A stretch of DNA of 11,874 nucleotides from Neisseriaceae bacterium (GTDB taxonomy: Bacteria > Pseudomonadota > Gammaproteobacteria > Burkholderiales > Neisseriaceae): the NCBI GenBank assembly GCA_030151665.1, contig JASLDB010000066.1:1-11874 (forward strand). Reading direction: 5' to 3'. Below, one piece after another: positions 1 through 6,788 of the stretch. Made by a program: the position numbers and the translations under genes. Each line of letters begins with the position of its first letter. The first letter of the stretch is position 1. The notes beneath the pieces are model-generated. The model was not told the origin of the DNA, ran no database searches, and worked only from the letters and a program-made list of their open reading frames with translations.

Positions 1-525
1 CCAACCAGTCAGGTTTTTTTAGGCAGTGACATTCGCCAAGAGAAAATAGGTGGGGATTTTGAATTGCTCACTCACCAGCAAAAACGTTTGCGTCTAAGTG
101 ACAACAAAACACAAGTCAAAGTGATGATTTTTGGCTATACCCATTGCCCTGATATTTGCCCAACCAATTTGCAAAGCTACAAAGAAGCCCTTGAAATGTT
201 AGGCGATGAGGCAAAAAAGGTGCAAGTGTATTTTGTGACCATCGACCCTGATCGTGACACCCCCGAAAACATGGCAAAATACATTCCATTTTTTGATGAA
301 ACTTTTATCGGTTTGTGGCCATCCAACAACGAATTAGAGCAATTAAAAAAAGATTGGCGTGTAACAGCAACCAAAGTACCGCGTGAAGATGGTATGTATT
401 TCATGGATCACAGCACAGGGACTTACTTATTGGATCGCCATAACCAAGCCATCGTGTATGAACCCCATGGTGTTCCTGCAAAACAAATCGCCACAGATTT
501 AAAAACACTGATAGAATCGCATTAG
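1..525 (+). CDS. Sco1/SenC/PrrC family copper chaperone (5' end outside window)
   Basis: This is the C-terminal part of a Sco-type thioredoxin-fold protein. The family delivers copper to the CuA or CuB site of respiratory oxidases on the periplasmic side and can act as a thiol reductase. The frame is open from base 1 and already encodes family sequence there (a GGDF-like stretch leading into the fold), so the gene starts left of the window and the membrane anchor is not visible. The copper-binding motif CPDIC is encoded around 145-159 (both cysteines present, preceded by FGYTHCP), and the third ligand histidine is in the MDHSTGTYLLD motif around 409. The DPDRDTPE motif typical of the family is present at about 244-267. 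The stop is followed 36 bases later by a small membrane protein gene with a strong ribosome site, suggesting co-transcription. Family call is firm; the particular oxidase it serves is not visible. Confidence 0.93.
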   Translation, partial: PTSQVFLGSDIRQEKIGGDFELLTHQQKRLRLSDNKTQVKVMIFGYTHCPDICPTNLQSYKEALEMLGDEAKKVQVYFVTIDPDRDTPENMAKYIPFFDETFIGLWPSNNELEQLKKDWRVTATKVPREDGMYFMDHSTGTYLLDRHNQAIVYEPHGVPAKQIATDLKTLIESH

Positions 526-561
526 CAGTACCATTTCACGTTAATAATCAAGGAGTACACT

Positions 562-861
562 ATGTTGCACACCCTGTCTTTGCGTCGTGATTTTCACTTG
601 GGCTTCACTTTAATGGCTTTTTTAGGTGCTTTGGCATTGTCTTTGATGGCAATCTTTGGCACTATCTTTACTGACAACAAGTTTTTGATTCTACTACCCT
701 TGGGTTTTATGTGTTTTGTGAGTGCATTAATTGGCTTTTTATTATTAGCCGAACACAACCCAAGCCATGAAAAAAGCAAAAACTTTATCTCTATTCAATT
801 GGCAGCTTTATTATTTGCTGCCTTGTTACTGCCTTTGGCATTGTATTTTGTTAAAGGTTAA
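562..861 (+). CDS. Small hydrophobic protein, three predicted membrane helices, unknown function
   Basis: I do not recognise this 99-residue protein. It has a short basic N-terminus (LRRDFH) followed by three hydrophobic segments at about residues 13-36, 41-63 and 75-96, with a polar, charged loop (about 64-74, EHNPSHEKSKN) between the second and third. There is no cysteine or histidine motif of a metal carrier. The start is well supported by AAGGAG at 550-555, six bases before the ATG. It lies 36 bases after the Sco-like gene and 20 bases before hisG, so it is probably in the same transcript. Its place after a Sco gene makes a role in the membrane or in oxidase assembly conceivable, but that is only inference from position. 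Confidence 0.8.
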   Translation: MLHTLSLRRDFHLGFTLMAFLGALALSLMAIFGTIFTDNKFLILLPLGFMCFVSALIGFLLLAEHNPSHEKSKNFISIQLAALLFAALLLPLALYFVKG

Positions 862-881
862 CCCTATTTTGTGATTGCTGT

Positions 882-1529
882 ATGACCAAGCCCTTAACCA
901 TTGCCTTGTCAAAAGGCCGCATTTTCGAAGAAACACTTCCTTTATTAGCCGAAGCGGGCATTGTGCCCACAGAACACCCTGAAAAGTCGCGCAAGCTGAT
1001 TATTGGCACCAATCACCCCCATATTCAAGTGGTGATTGTGCGCGCCACCGATGTCCCCACTTATGTCCAATATGGAGCAGCGGATTTAGGCATTGCAGGC
1101 AAAGATGTGTTAATTGAACATGGTGGTGAGGGCTTGTACCAGCCTTTGGATTTGCACATTGCAACTTGTCGCATGATGGTGGCTTTGCAAAATGGCCAAG
1201 ATTATGCAGCCATTTCCAAACCTGGTCAGCGTTTGCGTGTTGCCACCAAATACCCCAAAATTGCGGCGGAGCACTTTGCCAATAAAGGCGTGCACATTGA
1301 TACCATTAAATTGTATGGTTCCATGGAGTTGGCACCTTTAGTCGGTTTATCTGATGTTATTGTCGATTTGGTGTCAACGGGTGGCACGCTTAAAGCCAAT
1401 AACTTACAAGCTGTTGAACATATTTGTGACATTTCCAGTCGCCTAGTGGTTAATAAAGCAGCACTTAAAATGAAATACAATCAAATTCAACCCATTATTG
1501 ATGTGTTTAAACGACTCACTCAACCATAA
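882..1529 (+). CDS. hisG: ATP phosphoribosyltransferase, short form, catalytic subunit
   Basis: HisG joins ATP and PRPP to make phosphoribosyl-ATP, the first and feedback-controlled step of histidine synthesis in the cytoplasm. The 215-residue length matches the short HisG form, which lacks the C-terminal regulatory domain and in characterised species works as a hetero-octamer with HisZ. Visible motifs are the N-terminal LTIALSKGRIFEE, the YGAADLGIAGKDVL segment at about 64-77, and the PRPP-binding loop DLVSTGGTLKANN at 162-174. No HisZ gene is in the window. The ATG at 882 has no obvious Shine-Dalgarno sequence, so translation may depend on coupling with the gene ending 20 bases upstream. 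A rho-independent terminator follows seven bases after the stop. Confidence 0.97.
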   Translation: MTKPLTIALSKGRIFEETLPLLAEAGIVPTEHPEKSRKLIIGTNHPHIQVVIVRATDVPTYVQYGAADLGIAGKDVLIEHGGEGLYQPLDLHIATCRMMVALQNGQDYAAISKPGQRLRVATKYPKIAAEHFANKGVHIDTIKLYGSMELAPLVGLSDVIVDLVSTGGTLKANNLQAVEHICDISSRLVVNKAALKMKYNQIQPIIDVFKRLTQP

Positions 1530-1535
1530 ATCACG

Positions 1536-1564
1536 AGGCTGCTATTTTTAGCGGCCTTTTTTTT
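1536..1564 (+). terminator. Rho-independent terminator after hisG
   Basis: A 9-bp stem (AGGCTGCTA at 1536-1544 with TAGCGGCCT at 1549-1557, one G-T pair) with a TTTT loop is followed by an unbroken run of eight T (1557-1564). It stands between hisG and the PIN/NYN gene, whose start codon is only 14 bases further on. The next gene must therefore be read by leak-through, or from a promoter inside the 3' end of hisG that I could not identify. Confidence 0.85.
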
Positions 1565-1565
1565 C

Positions 1566-1570
1566 GGGGA
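1566..1570 (+). promoter_or_regulatory. Ribosome binding site that fixes the start of the PIN/NYN gene
   Basis: GGGGA ends seven bases before the ATG at 1578. This favours 1578 over the in-frame TTG at 1572, which would sit only one base after this site. Confidence 0.6.
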
Positions 1571-1577
1571 TTTGACC

Positions 1578-2666
1578 ATGAAACATGTGCTTATTGATTT
1601 TGAAAATTTACAGCCAGAACAATTAGACGAATGGGCCAAGCCCCATTTGAATATCTGGCTGTTTATTGGTGCTCACCAAAAAAAAATGGATATTTCCCTG
1701 TCTGAATCATTGTGCCGTTTGCAAGAAGTGGTGAAAAATATCCATTTTATTCATATTCAACAAGCGGGTAAAAATGCGTTGGATTTTTGTTTGGCGTATT
1801 ATATCGGTCGCATTACCATTGAAGATGACAATGCCGATATTGTGATTTTATCCAAAGATGCGGGCTACGATAGCTTAATCCGCCAAGTGAGGCATGAACA
1901 AACAGCCAAGCAAATCACGCGTTACCACAAAGGCTTGGTACTGACAAAATTGGCTGCACCGAAAACCAATAAGCCTGAAGTCAACATTCCGATCCATGCT
2001 TTCAAAACCATTTTGTCAGCACTGGTGAATTACCCCAGCAAATTACCCAATGAACTGGACAAGTTTAAAAAAATACTCAAACACTTGGTGAAAAAAGAAT
2101 TGGGCATTAAAGACAAAGAACAATACAAACACATTGCTCGGCATTTGCAAGAACGCTTGGCTCACCACCATTTTTTACAGATTCAAGACCAAAAAGTCCT
2201 GTTCTTACTCAGTCGCAAAGATTTTGAAAAGCGTTTGTTGGCTGATATTACCCAACATCACCCACGCACCTTGAGTGCGCTTTACCACACCATTGAACAA
2301 CACATCGATACCAAAACCAATTTGGATTACAGTGAGAAAATGGCCAATGACATTATTGCCTTATTAGAGCGACAAAATGTGTTGCAAAAAAATGGCAGTC
2401 GTCTGCACTATCCTAGCCTTGATGGTCAGCTAGAAAATCAGCCAGAAGCCCTCAGCCAACACGCCCAACGGGTCATCAAAATTCTCCACAAAAGCCAAAC
2501 GACAAGCCTTCCCAAAAAAGAAGCCGCCTTAAAACAAAGCTTGCGTTCATGGTTAGGTAAGAGCACCAAAGAGGCATTCTTAAAACAATTAATCATTGAA
2601 TTAATCAATTTCAATTATCTGGTCATTGCAAATAATGGTATGGTTACATACCAATTAAAAAAATAA
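1578..2666 (+). CDS. PIN/NYN-domain putative ribonuclease with C-terminal winged-helix-like repeats
   Basis: The 362-residue protein begins with MKHVLIDFENLQP, the hallmark of NYN/PIN-like nuclease domains, which in other families cut RNA using clustered acidic residues and Mg2+. Candidate active-site residues are Asp7 and Glu9/Asn10, Asp69 (in KNALDF), and Asp94 and Asp98 (in LSKDAGYDSLI); the domain spans about 1-120. The remainder is basic and helical and appears to hold three diverged repeats of about 65-70 residues (about 141-211, 217-280 and 296-360). Each has a helix-rich start and ends in a hydrophobic strand pair such as FLQIQDQKVLFLL or YLVIANNGMVTYQL, as in winged-helix or OST-HTH modules. 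It sits between hisG and hisD behind a terminator, with 34 bases to hisD. The nuclease fold is well supported; substrate and role are unknown. Confidence 0.85.
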   Translation: MKHVLIDFENLQPEQLDEWAKPHLNIWLFIGAHQKKMDISLSESLCRLQEVVKNIHFIHIQQAGKNALDFCLAYYIGRITIEDDNADIVILSKDAGYDSLIRQVRHEQTAKQITRYHKGLVLTKLAAPKTNKPEVNIPIHAFKTILSALVNYPSKLPNELDKFKKILKHLVKKELGIKDKEQYKHIARHLQERLAHHHFLQIQDQKVLFLLSRKDFEKRLLADITQHHPRTLSALYHTIEQHIDTKTNLDYSEKMANDIIALLERQNVLQKNGSRLHYPSLDGQLENQPEALSQHAQRVIKILHKSQTTSLPKKEAALKQSLRSWLGKSTKEAFLKQLIIELINFNYLVIANNGMVTYQLKK

Positions 2667-2700
2667 TGCACCATAACAAGACGTAAAGAGACTAAATAGC

Positions 2701-3993
2701 ATGAAACACCTACGCACTAGCGATGCCAATTTTCAACAAGATTTACAAACATTATTGGCATTTGAAACCGCTCAAAACCCAGAAATAGACCAAATTGTTG
2801 CTAATATCTGCCAAGATGTTCAACAACGTGGTGATGATGCTGTCATTGAATACACCAATCGTTTTGACCAAACCCATGCAACAGGCATGCAAGATTTGAC
2901 CCTAAGCCAAGCCGATTTGGAAGCTGCATTTCATCGTTTACCCAGTGCAGTACAAACTGCCTTGCAAACAGCAGCCAAACGCATCGAAACCTATCACCAG
3001 CACCAAAAACAAGCTTCTTGGTCTTATACCGATGAAGATGGTACGCTATTGGGTCAACAAATTACCGCTTTAGACCGCGTGGGCATTTATGTGCCTGGTG
3101 GTAAAGCAGCCTATCCCAGTTCCGTCATGATGAATGCCATGCCCGCCCATGTGGCTGGGGTAAAAGAAATTATCATGGTGGTTCCGACACCAAAAGGCGA
3201 GCGCAATGATATTGTTTTGGCTGCAGCTTTTGTTGCCGGTGTCACTCAAGTTTATACCATTGGTGGCGCACAAGCCGTTGCTGCACTGGCCTATGGTACG
3301 CAAACCATTGCCCAAGTAGACAAAATCACAGGACCGGGTAACGCCTTTGTCGCAGCAGCCAAACGCCGTGTATTTGGTGTGGTTGGCATTGATATGGTGG
3401 CAGGCCCTAGCGAAATTTTGGTGATTGCTGATGGTTCAACCCCAGCGCAATGGGTGGCAATGGATTTGTTTAGCCAAGCTGAACACGATGAAATTGCCCA
3501 GTCAATTTTGATTGCCACCAGCCAAAAATATTTGGATGACGTGCAAGCTGCCATGGATGAATTGATTGTCGATATGCCTAGAGCCGATATTATCAATGCT
3601 TCTTTACAAAACCGAGGTGCCATGATTTTGGCACAAAATTTAGATGAGGCCTGTGACATTGCCAATTACATTGCCCCTGAGCATTTGGAATTGTCGATGA
3701 ATAACGCAGCCGATTATGCCCAAAAAATCCGCCACGCTGGTGCGATATTCATGGGCCCTTATACCAGTGAAAGTTTGGGCGATTACTGTGCTGGCCCCAA
3801 TCATGTATTGCCGACCAGCCGCACCGCTCGCTTTGCTTCGCCGCTGGGTGTGTATGATTTTCAAAAACGTTCAAGCTTGATTCAAGTGTCTGCTGATGGT
3901 GCACAAAAACTGGGCAAGATTGCCAGTATTTTGGCGCATGGTGAGGGCTTAACGGCTCATGCGAGGGCAGCAGAATTGCGCTTGAAATCCTAA
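2701..3993 (+). CDS. hisD: Histidinol dehydrogenase
   Basis: HisD carries out the last two steps of histidine synthesis, oxidising L-histidinol to L-histidine with two NAD+, as a Zn-dependent homodimer. The 430-residue length is normal for the family. Zinc ligands expected from the E. coli enzyme are all present at nearly the same numbers: Gln259 and His262 (SQAEHDEIAQS), Asp361 (SLGDYCAGPNHVLPT) and His420 (EGLTAHARAAEL). The catalytic Glu-His pair is at 327-328 (IAPEHLELS). The TGPGNAFVAAAKR and VAGPSEILVIAD family signatures are at about 210-243. The ATG at 2701 is preceded by a modest AAAGAG at about 2685-2690. It follows the PIN/NYN gene by 34 bases and precedes metF by 50, so it is probably within one transcript. 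Confidence 0.98.
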   Translation: MKHLRTSDANFQQDLQTLLAFETAQNPEIDQIVANICQDVQQRGDDAVIEYTNRFDQTHATGMQDLTLSQADLEAAFHRLPSAVQTALQTAAKRIETYHQHQKQASWSYTDEDGTLLGQQITALDRVGIYVPGGKAAYPSSVMMNAMPAHVAGVKEIIMVVPTPKGERNDIVLAAAFVAGVTQVYTIGGAQAVAALAYGTQTIAQVDKITGPGNAFVAAAKRRVFGVVGIDMVAGPSEILVIADGSTPAQWVAMDLFSQAEHDEIAQSILIATSQKYLDDVQAAMDELIVDMPRADIINASLQNRGAMILAQNLDEACDIANYIAPEHLELSMNNAADYAQKIRHAGAIFMGPYTSESLGDYCAGPNHVLPTSRTARFASPLGVYDFQKRSSLIQVSADGAQKLGKIASILAHGEGLTAHARAAELRLKS

Positions 3994-4003
3994 ACTAACC
4001 CAC

Positions 4004-4016
4004 GCGCCAATGGCGC
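4004..4016 (+). other. Small GC hairpin between hisD and metF
   Basis: GCGCC and GGCGC form a 5-bp stem around a 3-base loop (AAT). No T run follows, so it is not a classical terminator; it may stabilise a messenger end or be chance. It is the only structure seen in the 50-base gap. Confidence 0.3.
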
Positions 4017-4043
4017 TGGGCATCCATAAGAAAGAAAACAACC

Positions 4044-4874
4044 ATGTCCAAAAAACAACTTAGCTTTGAATTTTTTCCCACCCGAACAACTGAAGGCCGT
4101 GCCAAACTTGCCATCACCCGAAAACAATTGAATCAATTTAACCCTGAGTTTTTCTCTTGTACTTTTGGTGCGGGTGGTAGTACCCGAGATGGTACTTTAC
4201 AAACGGTATTGGACATCATGGCTGAAGGCACGCCAGCGGCTCCCCACATTTCATGTGTGGGTTCGACTCGTGAAGAACTAGCCGATGTATTGACCACCTA
4301 TAAAAGCCATGGCATTCGCCACATTGTGGCTTTGCGTGGTGACATGCCCTCGGGGTTGGGCATGAACAGTGGCTTTCGCTATGCCAACGAATTGGTGCAA
4401 TTTATTCGTGAAGAACATGGTGATCACTTTCACATTGAAGTTGGTGCTTACCCTGAATACCATCCACAAGCACGCAGTGCAGAAGACGACATCAATCATT
4501 TTGTTCGCAAATGCCAAGCAGGTGCCAATTCTGCCATTACCCAATATTTTTACAATGTGGATGCTTATTTTGCTTTTGTTGATGAAGTTCGCAGCAAGGG
4601 GGTGGTGATTCCGATTGTGCCTGGTATCATGCCCATTGCCAGTTTTGGTAAATTGGCACGATTCTCGGACATGTGTGGTGCTGAGATTCCCCGTTGGTTG
4701 CGCTTAAAACTGCAATCTTACTCAGATGATACAGCATCGATTAAAGCCTTGGGTTTAGACGTGGTCACAGAGATGTGCGATCGCTTGCTCAGCCAAGGTG
4801 CACCTAGCCTGCATTTTTACACCCTAAACCAAGCCGGTTTGGTTTCAACCATCTGCCAGCGTTTGGGTTATTAA
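4044..4874 (+). CDS. metF: 5,10-methylenetetrahydrofolate reductase
   Basis: MetF reduces 5,10-methylene-THF to 5-methyl-THF using FAD and NADH, supplying the methyl group for methionine synthesis. At 276 residues it has the short bacterial form without a regulatory domain. Matching E. coli motifs are LSFEFFPTRT (Glu9, equal to catalytic Glu28), SCTFGAGGSTRDGT at 38-51, APHISCVGSTREEL, GIRHIVALRGD at 90-100 (Asp100, equal to Asp120 that contacts the flavin), GAYPEYHP at 134-141, AITQYFYNVDAY at 164-175 and PGIMPI at 193-198. The start at 4044 has only a weak AAGAAAG-like site about 10 bases upstream. No SAM riboswitch is visible in the short upstream gap. The next gene begins 23 bases after the stop. 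Confidence 0.97.
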   Translation: MSKKQLSFEFFPTRTTEGRAKLAITRKQLNQFNPEFFSCTFGAGGSTRDGTLQTVLDIMAEGTPAAPHISCVGSTREELADVLTTYKSHGIRHIVALRGDMPSGLGMNSGFRYANELVQFIREEHGDHFHIEVGAYPEYHPQARSAEDDINHFVRKCQAGANSAITQYFYNVDAYFAFVDEVRSKGVVIPIVPGIMPIASFGKLARFSDMCGAEIPRWLRLKLQSYSDDTASIKALGLDVVTEMCDRLLSQGAPSLHFYTLNQAGLVSTICQRLGY

Positions 4875-4884
4875 GTTTGATATT

Positions 4885-4890
4885 GAAGGA
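4885..4890 (+). promoter_or_regulatory. Ribosome binding site that fixes the lipoprotein start
   Basis: GAAGGA ends seven bases before the ATG at 4898. The in-frame TTG at 4877 lies upstream of this site and would place polar residues before the signal peptide, so 4898 is preferred. Confidence 0.75.
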
Positions 4891-4897
4891 TTGTTAT

Positions 4898-5536
4898 ATG
4901 TTGAAGAAGTCGTGGCTTTTGATTGGATTGTCAGCCTTTTTATTAACTGCATGCCCAAGCGATACCCAGCAAGATGCTGATAAAACGCCAACGCAACAAA
5001 CAGGTGATGAAATAGCTAGCAATCAACCCACCAACATTAACAGTCCTTTGCCTCACCCTGATAGCTTAACACTCAGCTTTGAAGAGGTGGGTAAAATGGT
5101 TTCAGTCATTGCGAAACCACACCGCAGTGAACAAGTACCCTATACCATTTATTTACCTGCTGGTTTTAGCCTCAATGCAGAAGAACCAGGAAAAGATGTG
5201 GTGTTAAGCGATTTATCTGAAGTGTCGTCCATGCGCCTCGAAGTGATTATTGACCACGATGCCAATACCGAAAAACATTTAGTCGATGCCATGCGAGCAG
5301 GTTTGGTGGCGGGTGGTCAAAACGAGGACATTCATCCTTTGAATGTAAAATTGCCCAATACCGTAGAGCATGCCACTATCGAGCAAACAAGCACTGAAAA
5401 CATGTTCACCACAGGAATGGTATTCAAGCAAGATGACATATGGGTACGAGCGACTATATTTTCTGACAAAAATGCCAATTTAAGCAATGCTTTAGTTGAA
5501 ATCGCAACAACCATCCGGCAAAATAGCAAAATATGA
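4898..5536 (+). CDS. Putative lipoprotein, unknown function
   Basis: From the ATG at 4898 the product is 212 residues. Its N-terminus is a clear type II signal peptide: two lysines, a hydrophobic core, and the lipobox LTAC with the modified cysteine at 19. Residue +2 after the cysteine is not the Asp of classical inner-membrane retention, so outer-membrane sorting is likely. Residues 20-55 are a low-complexity linker rich in Gln, Asp, Thr and Pro. From about 58 to 210 there is a probable folded alpha/beta domain, including YTIYLPAGFSL and a C-terminal segment with ATIFSDKNANLSNALVEI. I do not recognise the family. It follows metF by 23 bases and is the last gene before a new promoter, so it is probably the tail of the metF transcript. 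A link with methionine or folate metabolism is not implied. Confidence 0.82.
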   Translation: MLKKSWLLIGLSAFLLTACPSDTQQDADKTPTQQTGDEIASNQPTNINSPLPHPDSLTLSFEEVGKMVSVIAKPHRSEQVPYTIYLPAGFSLNAEEPGKDVVLSDLSEVSSMRLEVIIDHDANTEKHLVDAMRAGLVAGGQNEDIHPLNVKLPNTVEHATIEQTSTENMFTTGMVFKQDDIWVRATIFSDKNANLSNALVEIATTIRQNSKI

Positions 5537-5555
5537 ATATAAAATATTTAATTTC

Positions 5556-5584
5556 TTGATATTAAGTCTTTGTCATAGTATAAC
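5556..5584 (+). promoter_or_regulatory. Sigma70-type promoter for the 243-residue gene
   Basis: TTGATA (5556-5561) and TATAAC (5579-5584), each one base from consensus, are separated by exactly 17 bases. Transcription would start near 5591, about 48 bases before the ATG at 5639. The surrounding region is AT-rich and lies directly after the lipoprotein gene. Confidence 0.7.
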
Positions 5585-5638
5585 TAGCGTAATCCTTGCT
5601 TTTTATCAAAAAAAGCACAACTTAACAAAGGTTATACC

Positions 5639-6370
5639 ATGGCAAAGCGGTATTTATTTAAGCCATCACCTTATATTTCCACTAAGGAGGTGACTCGAGA
5701 TGCGTTGATTTTCACGCTACGTCTCGCATTGCAAACTGAGCAAACCATTTACACCACTGCCGAAACCAAAACGGCATTCCCACCTCAAGAACTCGAAGAC
5801 ATTCACCCACATTTCTTCGAAAAAATTAAATTAATGGGCGTGGGTCAAGTCAACAATGCACACATCAAGTTTATTTTGGCAAAACACATCTACAACCACT
5901 CACCCATTGGTGGTGTTTTATTTGTGCCCTATACTTCCATCGAAACGCTACGCCGCTTTGACAATAAAAATCAATTCAAACACATTATCTATGTAGCACG
6001 CACCAAGCAAGATGCAGAAGCATGGGAAAACACTTGGCCAAGAGAAATTAACATCATTACTGGGCAACCTTGTGATCACAAAGACATCGACCAAACCATT
6101 GCCACACAGTTGATGATTTTTACTGCCAGAACCAATTTACTCACTGCATCACGCTTAAACCATAAAGAACGCACACACATCGAGAATGCTTTTCAAACAT
6201 TGCAAGCACAAGGCAAAAGCGAAGACCCCAAAGCCATCGTACAATGGGCAGTTCGCCATGGTTGGAGCAAAGGCATATTGAGTGATTTACACGCTTTGTC
6301 AGAACATTATTTTGGTAAAAAAGTACAACTCAGTACGCATGAAAGATTGGTTCGTTTATTAAATAACTAG
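5639..6370 (+). CDS. Conserved-looking hypothetical cytoplasmic protein, unknown family
   Basis: I do not recognise this 243-residue protein. It has no signal peptide or membrane helix. Hydrophobic strands alternate with helices, most clearly HIKFILAKHIY at about 75-85, GGVLFVPYTSIETLRRF at 91-107 and FKHIIYVARTKQDAEAW at 113-129, a pattern that suggests an alpha/beta core. The C-terminal third (about 165-243) is helical and basic (RLNHKERTHIENAF, VQWAVRHGWSKGIL). No nucleotide-binding P-loop, nuclease or metal motif is evident. The ATG at 5639 is supported by AAAGG at 5627-5631, seven bases upstream. The gene has its own promoter and converges on the tRNA gene, so it appears to be a single-gene unit. 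Coding style resembles the neighbours, which makes it likely to be a real gene. Confidence 0.75.
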   Translation: MAKRYLFKPSPYISTKEVTRDALIFTLRLALQTEQTIYTTAETKTAFPPQELEDIHPHFFEKIKLMGVGQVNNAHIKFILAKHIYNHSPIGGVLFVPYTSIETLRRFDNKNQFKHIIYVARTKQDAEAWENTWPREINIITGQPCDHKDIDQTIATQLMIFTARTNLLTASRLNHKERTHIENAFQTLQAQGKSEDPKAIVQWAVRHGWSKGILSDLHALSEHYFGKKVQLSTHERLVRLLNN

Positions 6371-6405
6371 TTTGGGCGAGTCTCTCCCAAACTGGCTATG
6401 TTTTT
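6369..6405 (+). terminator. Weak terminator-like hairpin after the 243-residue gene
   Basis: AGTTTGGG (6369-6376) pairs perfectly with CCCAAACT (6386-6393) around a 9-base loop. The last two bases of the stop codon lie in the left arm. A run of five T (6401-6405) starts seven bases after the stem, further than usual, so termination may be inefficient; the second hairpin at 6491-6523 is a backup. Confidence 0.45.
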
Positions 6406-6490
6406 GGATTCATTCAAATGGCACACAATCGGCAGCTACCTACACACACACCAAACCAATGACAATAAAAAATGGAGATTTTCTCTAGAC

Positions 6491-6523
6491 AAAAAAATAA
6501 CCGCTCTAGGCGGTTTATTTTTT
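6491..6523. terminator. Bidirectional terminator between the 243-residue gene and tRNA-fMet
   Basis: A CCGC/GCGG core with flanking A-T pairs is bordered by seven A on the left and six T on the right. Either strand therefore reads as a stem followed by T residues. The stem has a one-base asymmetry in its A-T part. It fits as the terminator of the - strand tRNA, four bases past the CCA end, and as a terminator for the + strand gene. Confidence 0.7.
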
Positions 6524-6526
6524 CAG

Positions 6527-6603
<77 letters not shown>

Positions 6604-6616
6604 ACTGAAGAATTGA

Positions 6617-6645
6617 ATTATAGGTTAGCTTGTTTGGAATGTCAA
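6617..6645 (-). promoter_or_regulatory. Perfect consensus sigma70 promoter for tRNA-fMet
   Basis: On the - strand TTGACA (6640-6645) and TATAAT (6617-6622) are both exact consensus and are spaced by exactly 17 bases. Transcription should begin near 6610, only about seven bases before the mature tRNA 5' end. The stretch between the -10 box and the start is AT-rich, unlike the GC-rich discriminator usual at stringently repressed stable-RNA promoters. Confidence 0.9.
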
Positions 6646-6788
6646 ACATTATTTGCCAATATTCACCATATTTTCACAATTAATTATTTTACCTGTTGTA
6701 AGTGGGCCAAAAAAAGGGCAAAAAACGATGATAAGCAATTGGCTAATATGGGTTAAAATAACCATTCGTCTTTTTGTGTAATTGAGTC
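6646..6788. other. Intergenic region upstream of regB
   Basis: This 143-base AT-rich spacer must hold the regB promoter, since the genes on its left point away. TAAAAT at 6754-6759 is a possible -10 box, but no good -35 element lies 16-18 bases before it, so the promoter may need an activator. There is no strong ribosome site before the regB ATG. I see no clear operator palindrome. Confidence 0.35.

Noticed and set aside
1536..1557. AGGCTGC arm of the hisG terminator as half of a Neisseriaceae DNA-uptake sequence
   Set aside because: Only the first seven bases fit one known dialect and the CTGAA end is missing; I saw no full uptake sequence elsewhere in the window.
1572..1577. TTG start for the PIN/NYN gene
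   Set aside because: The ribosome site at 1566-1570 is correctly spaced for the ATG at 1578, and family members begin directly with the LIDFEN strand.
2636..2653. Perfect 7-bp hairpin (TGGTATG and CATACCA) at the end of the PIN/NYN gene
   Set aside because: It is followed by an A-rich rather than T-rich stretch and lies inside the coding region, so it is not a terminator on the + strand; no - strand gene ends there.
3291..3665. 124-residue - strand open frame inside hisD
   Set aside because: It overlaps highly conserved hisD coding sequence, shows no ribosome site or recognisable protein features, and is the reverse-strand shadow of the gene.
4877..4897. TTG start for the lipoprotein gene
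   Set aside because: It lies upstream of the GAAGGA ribosome site and would add residues before a complete signal peptide.
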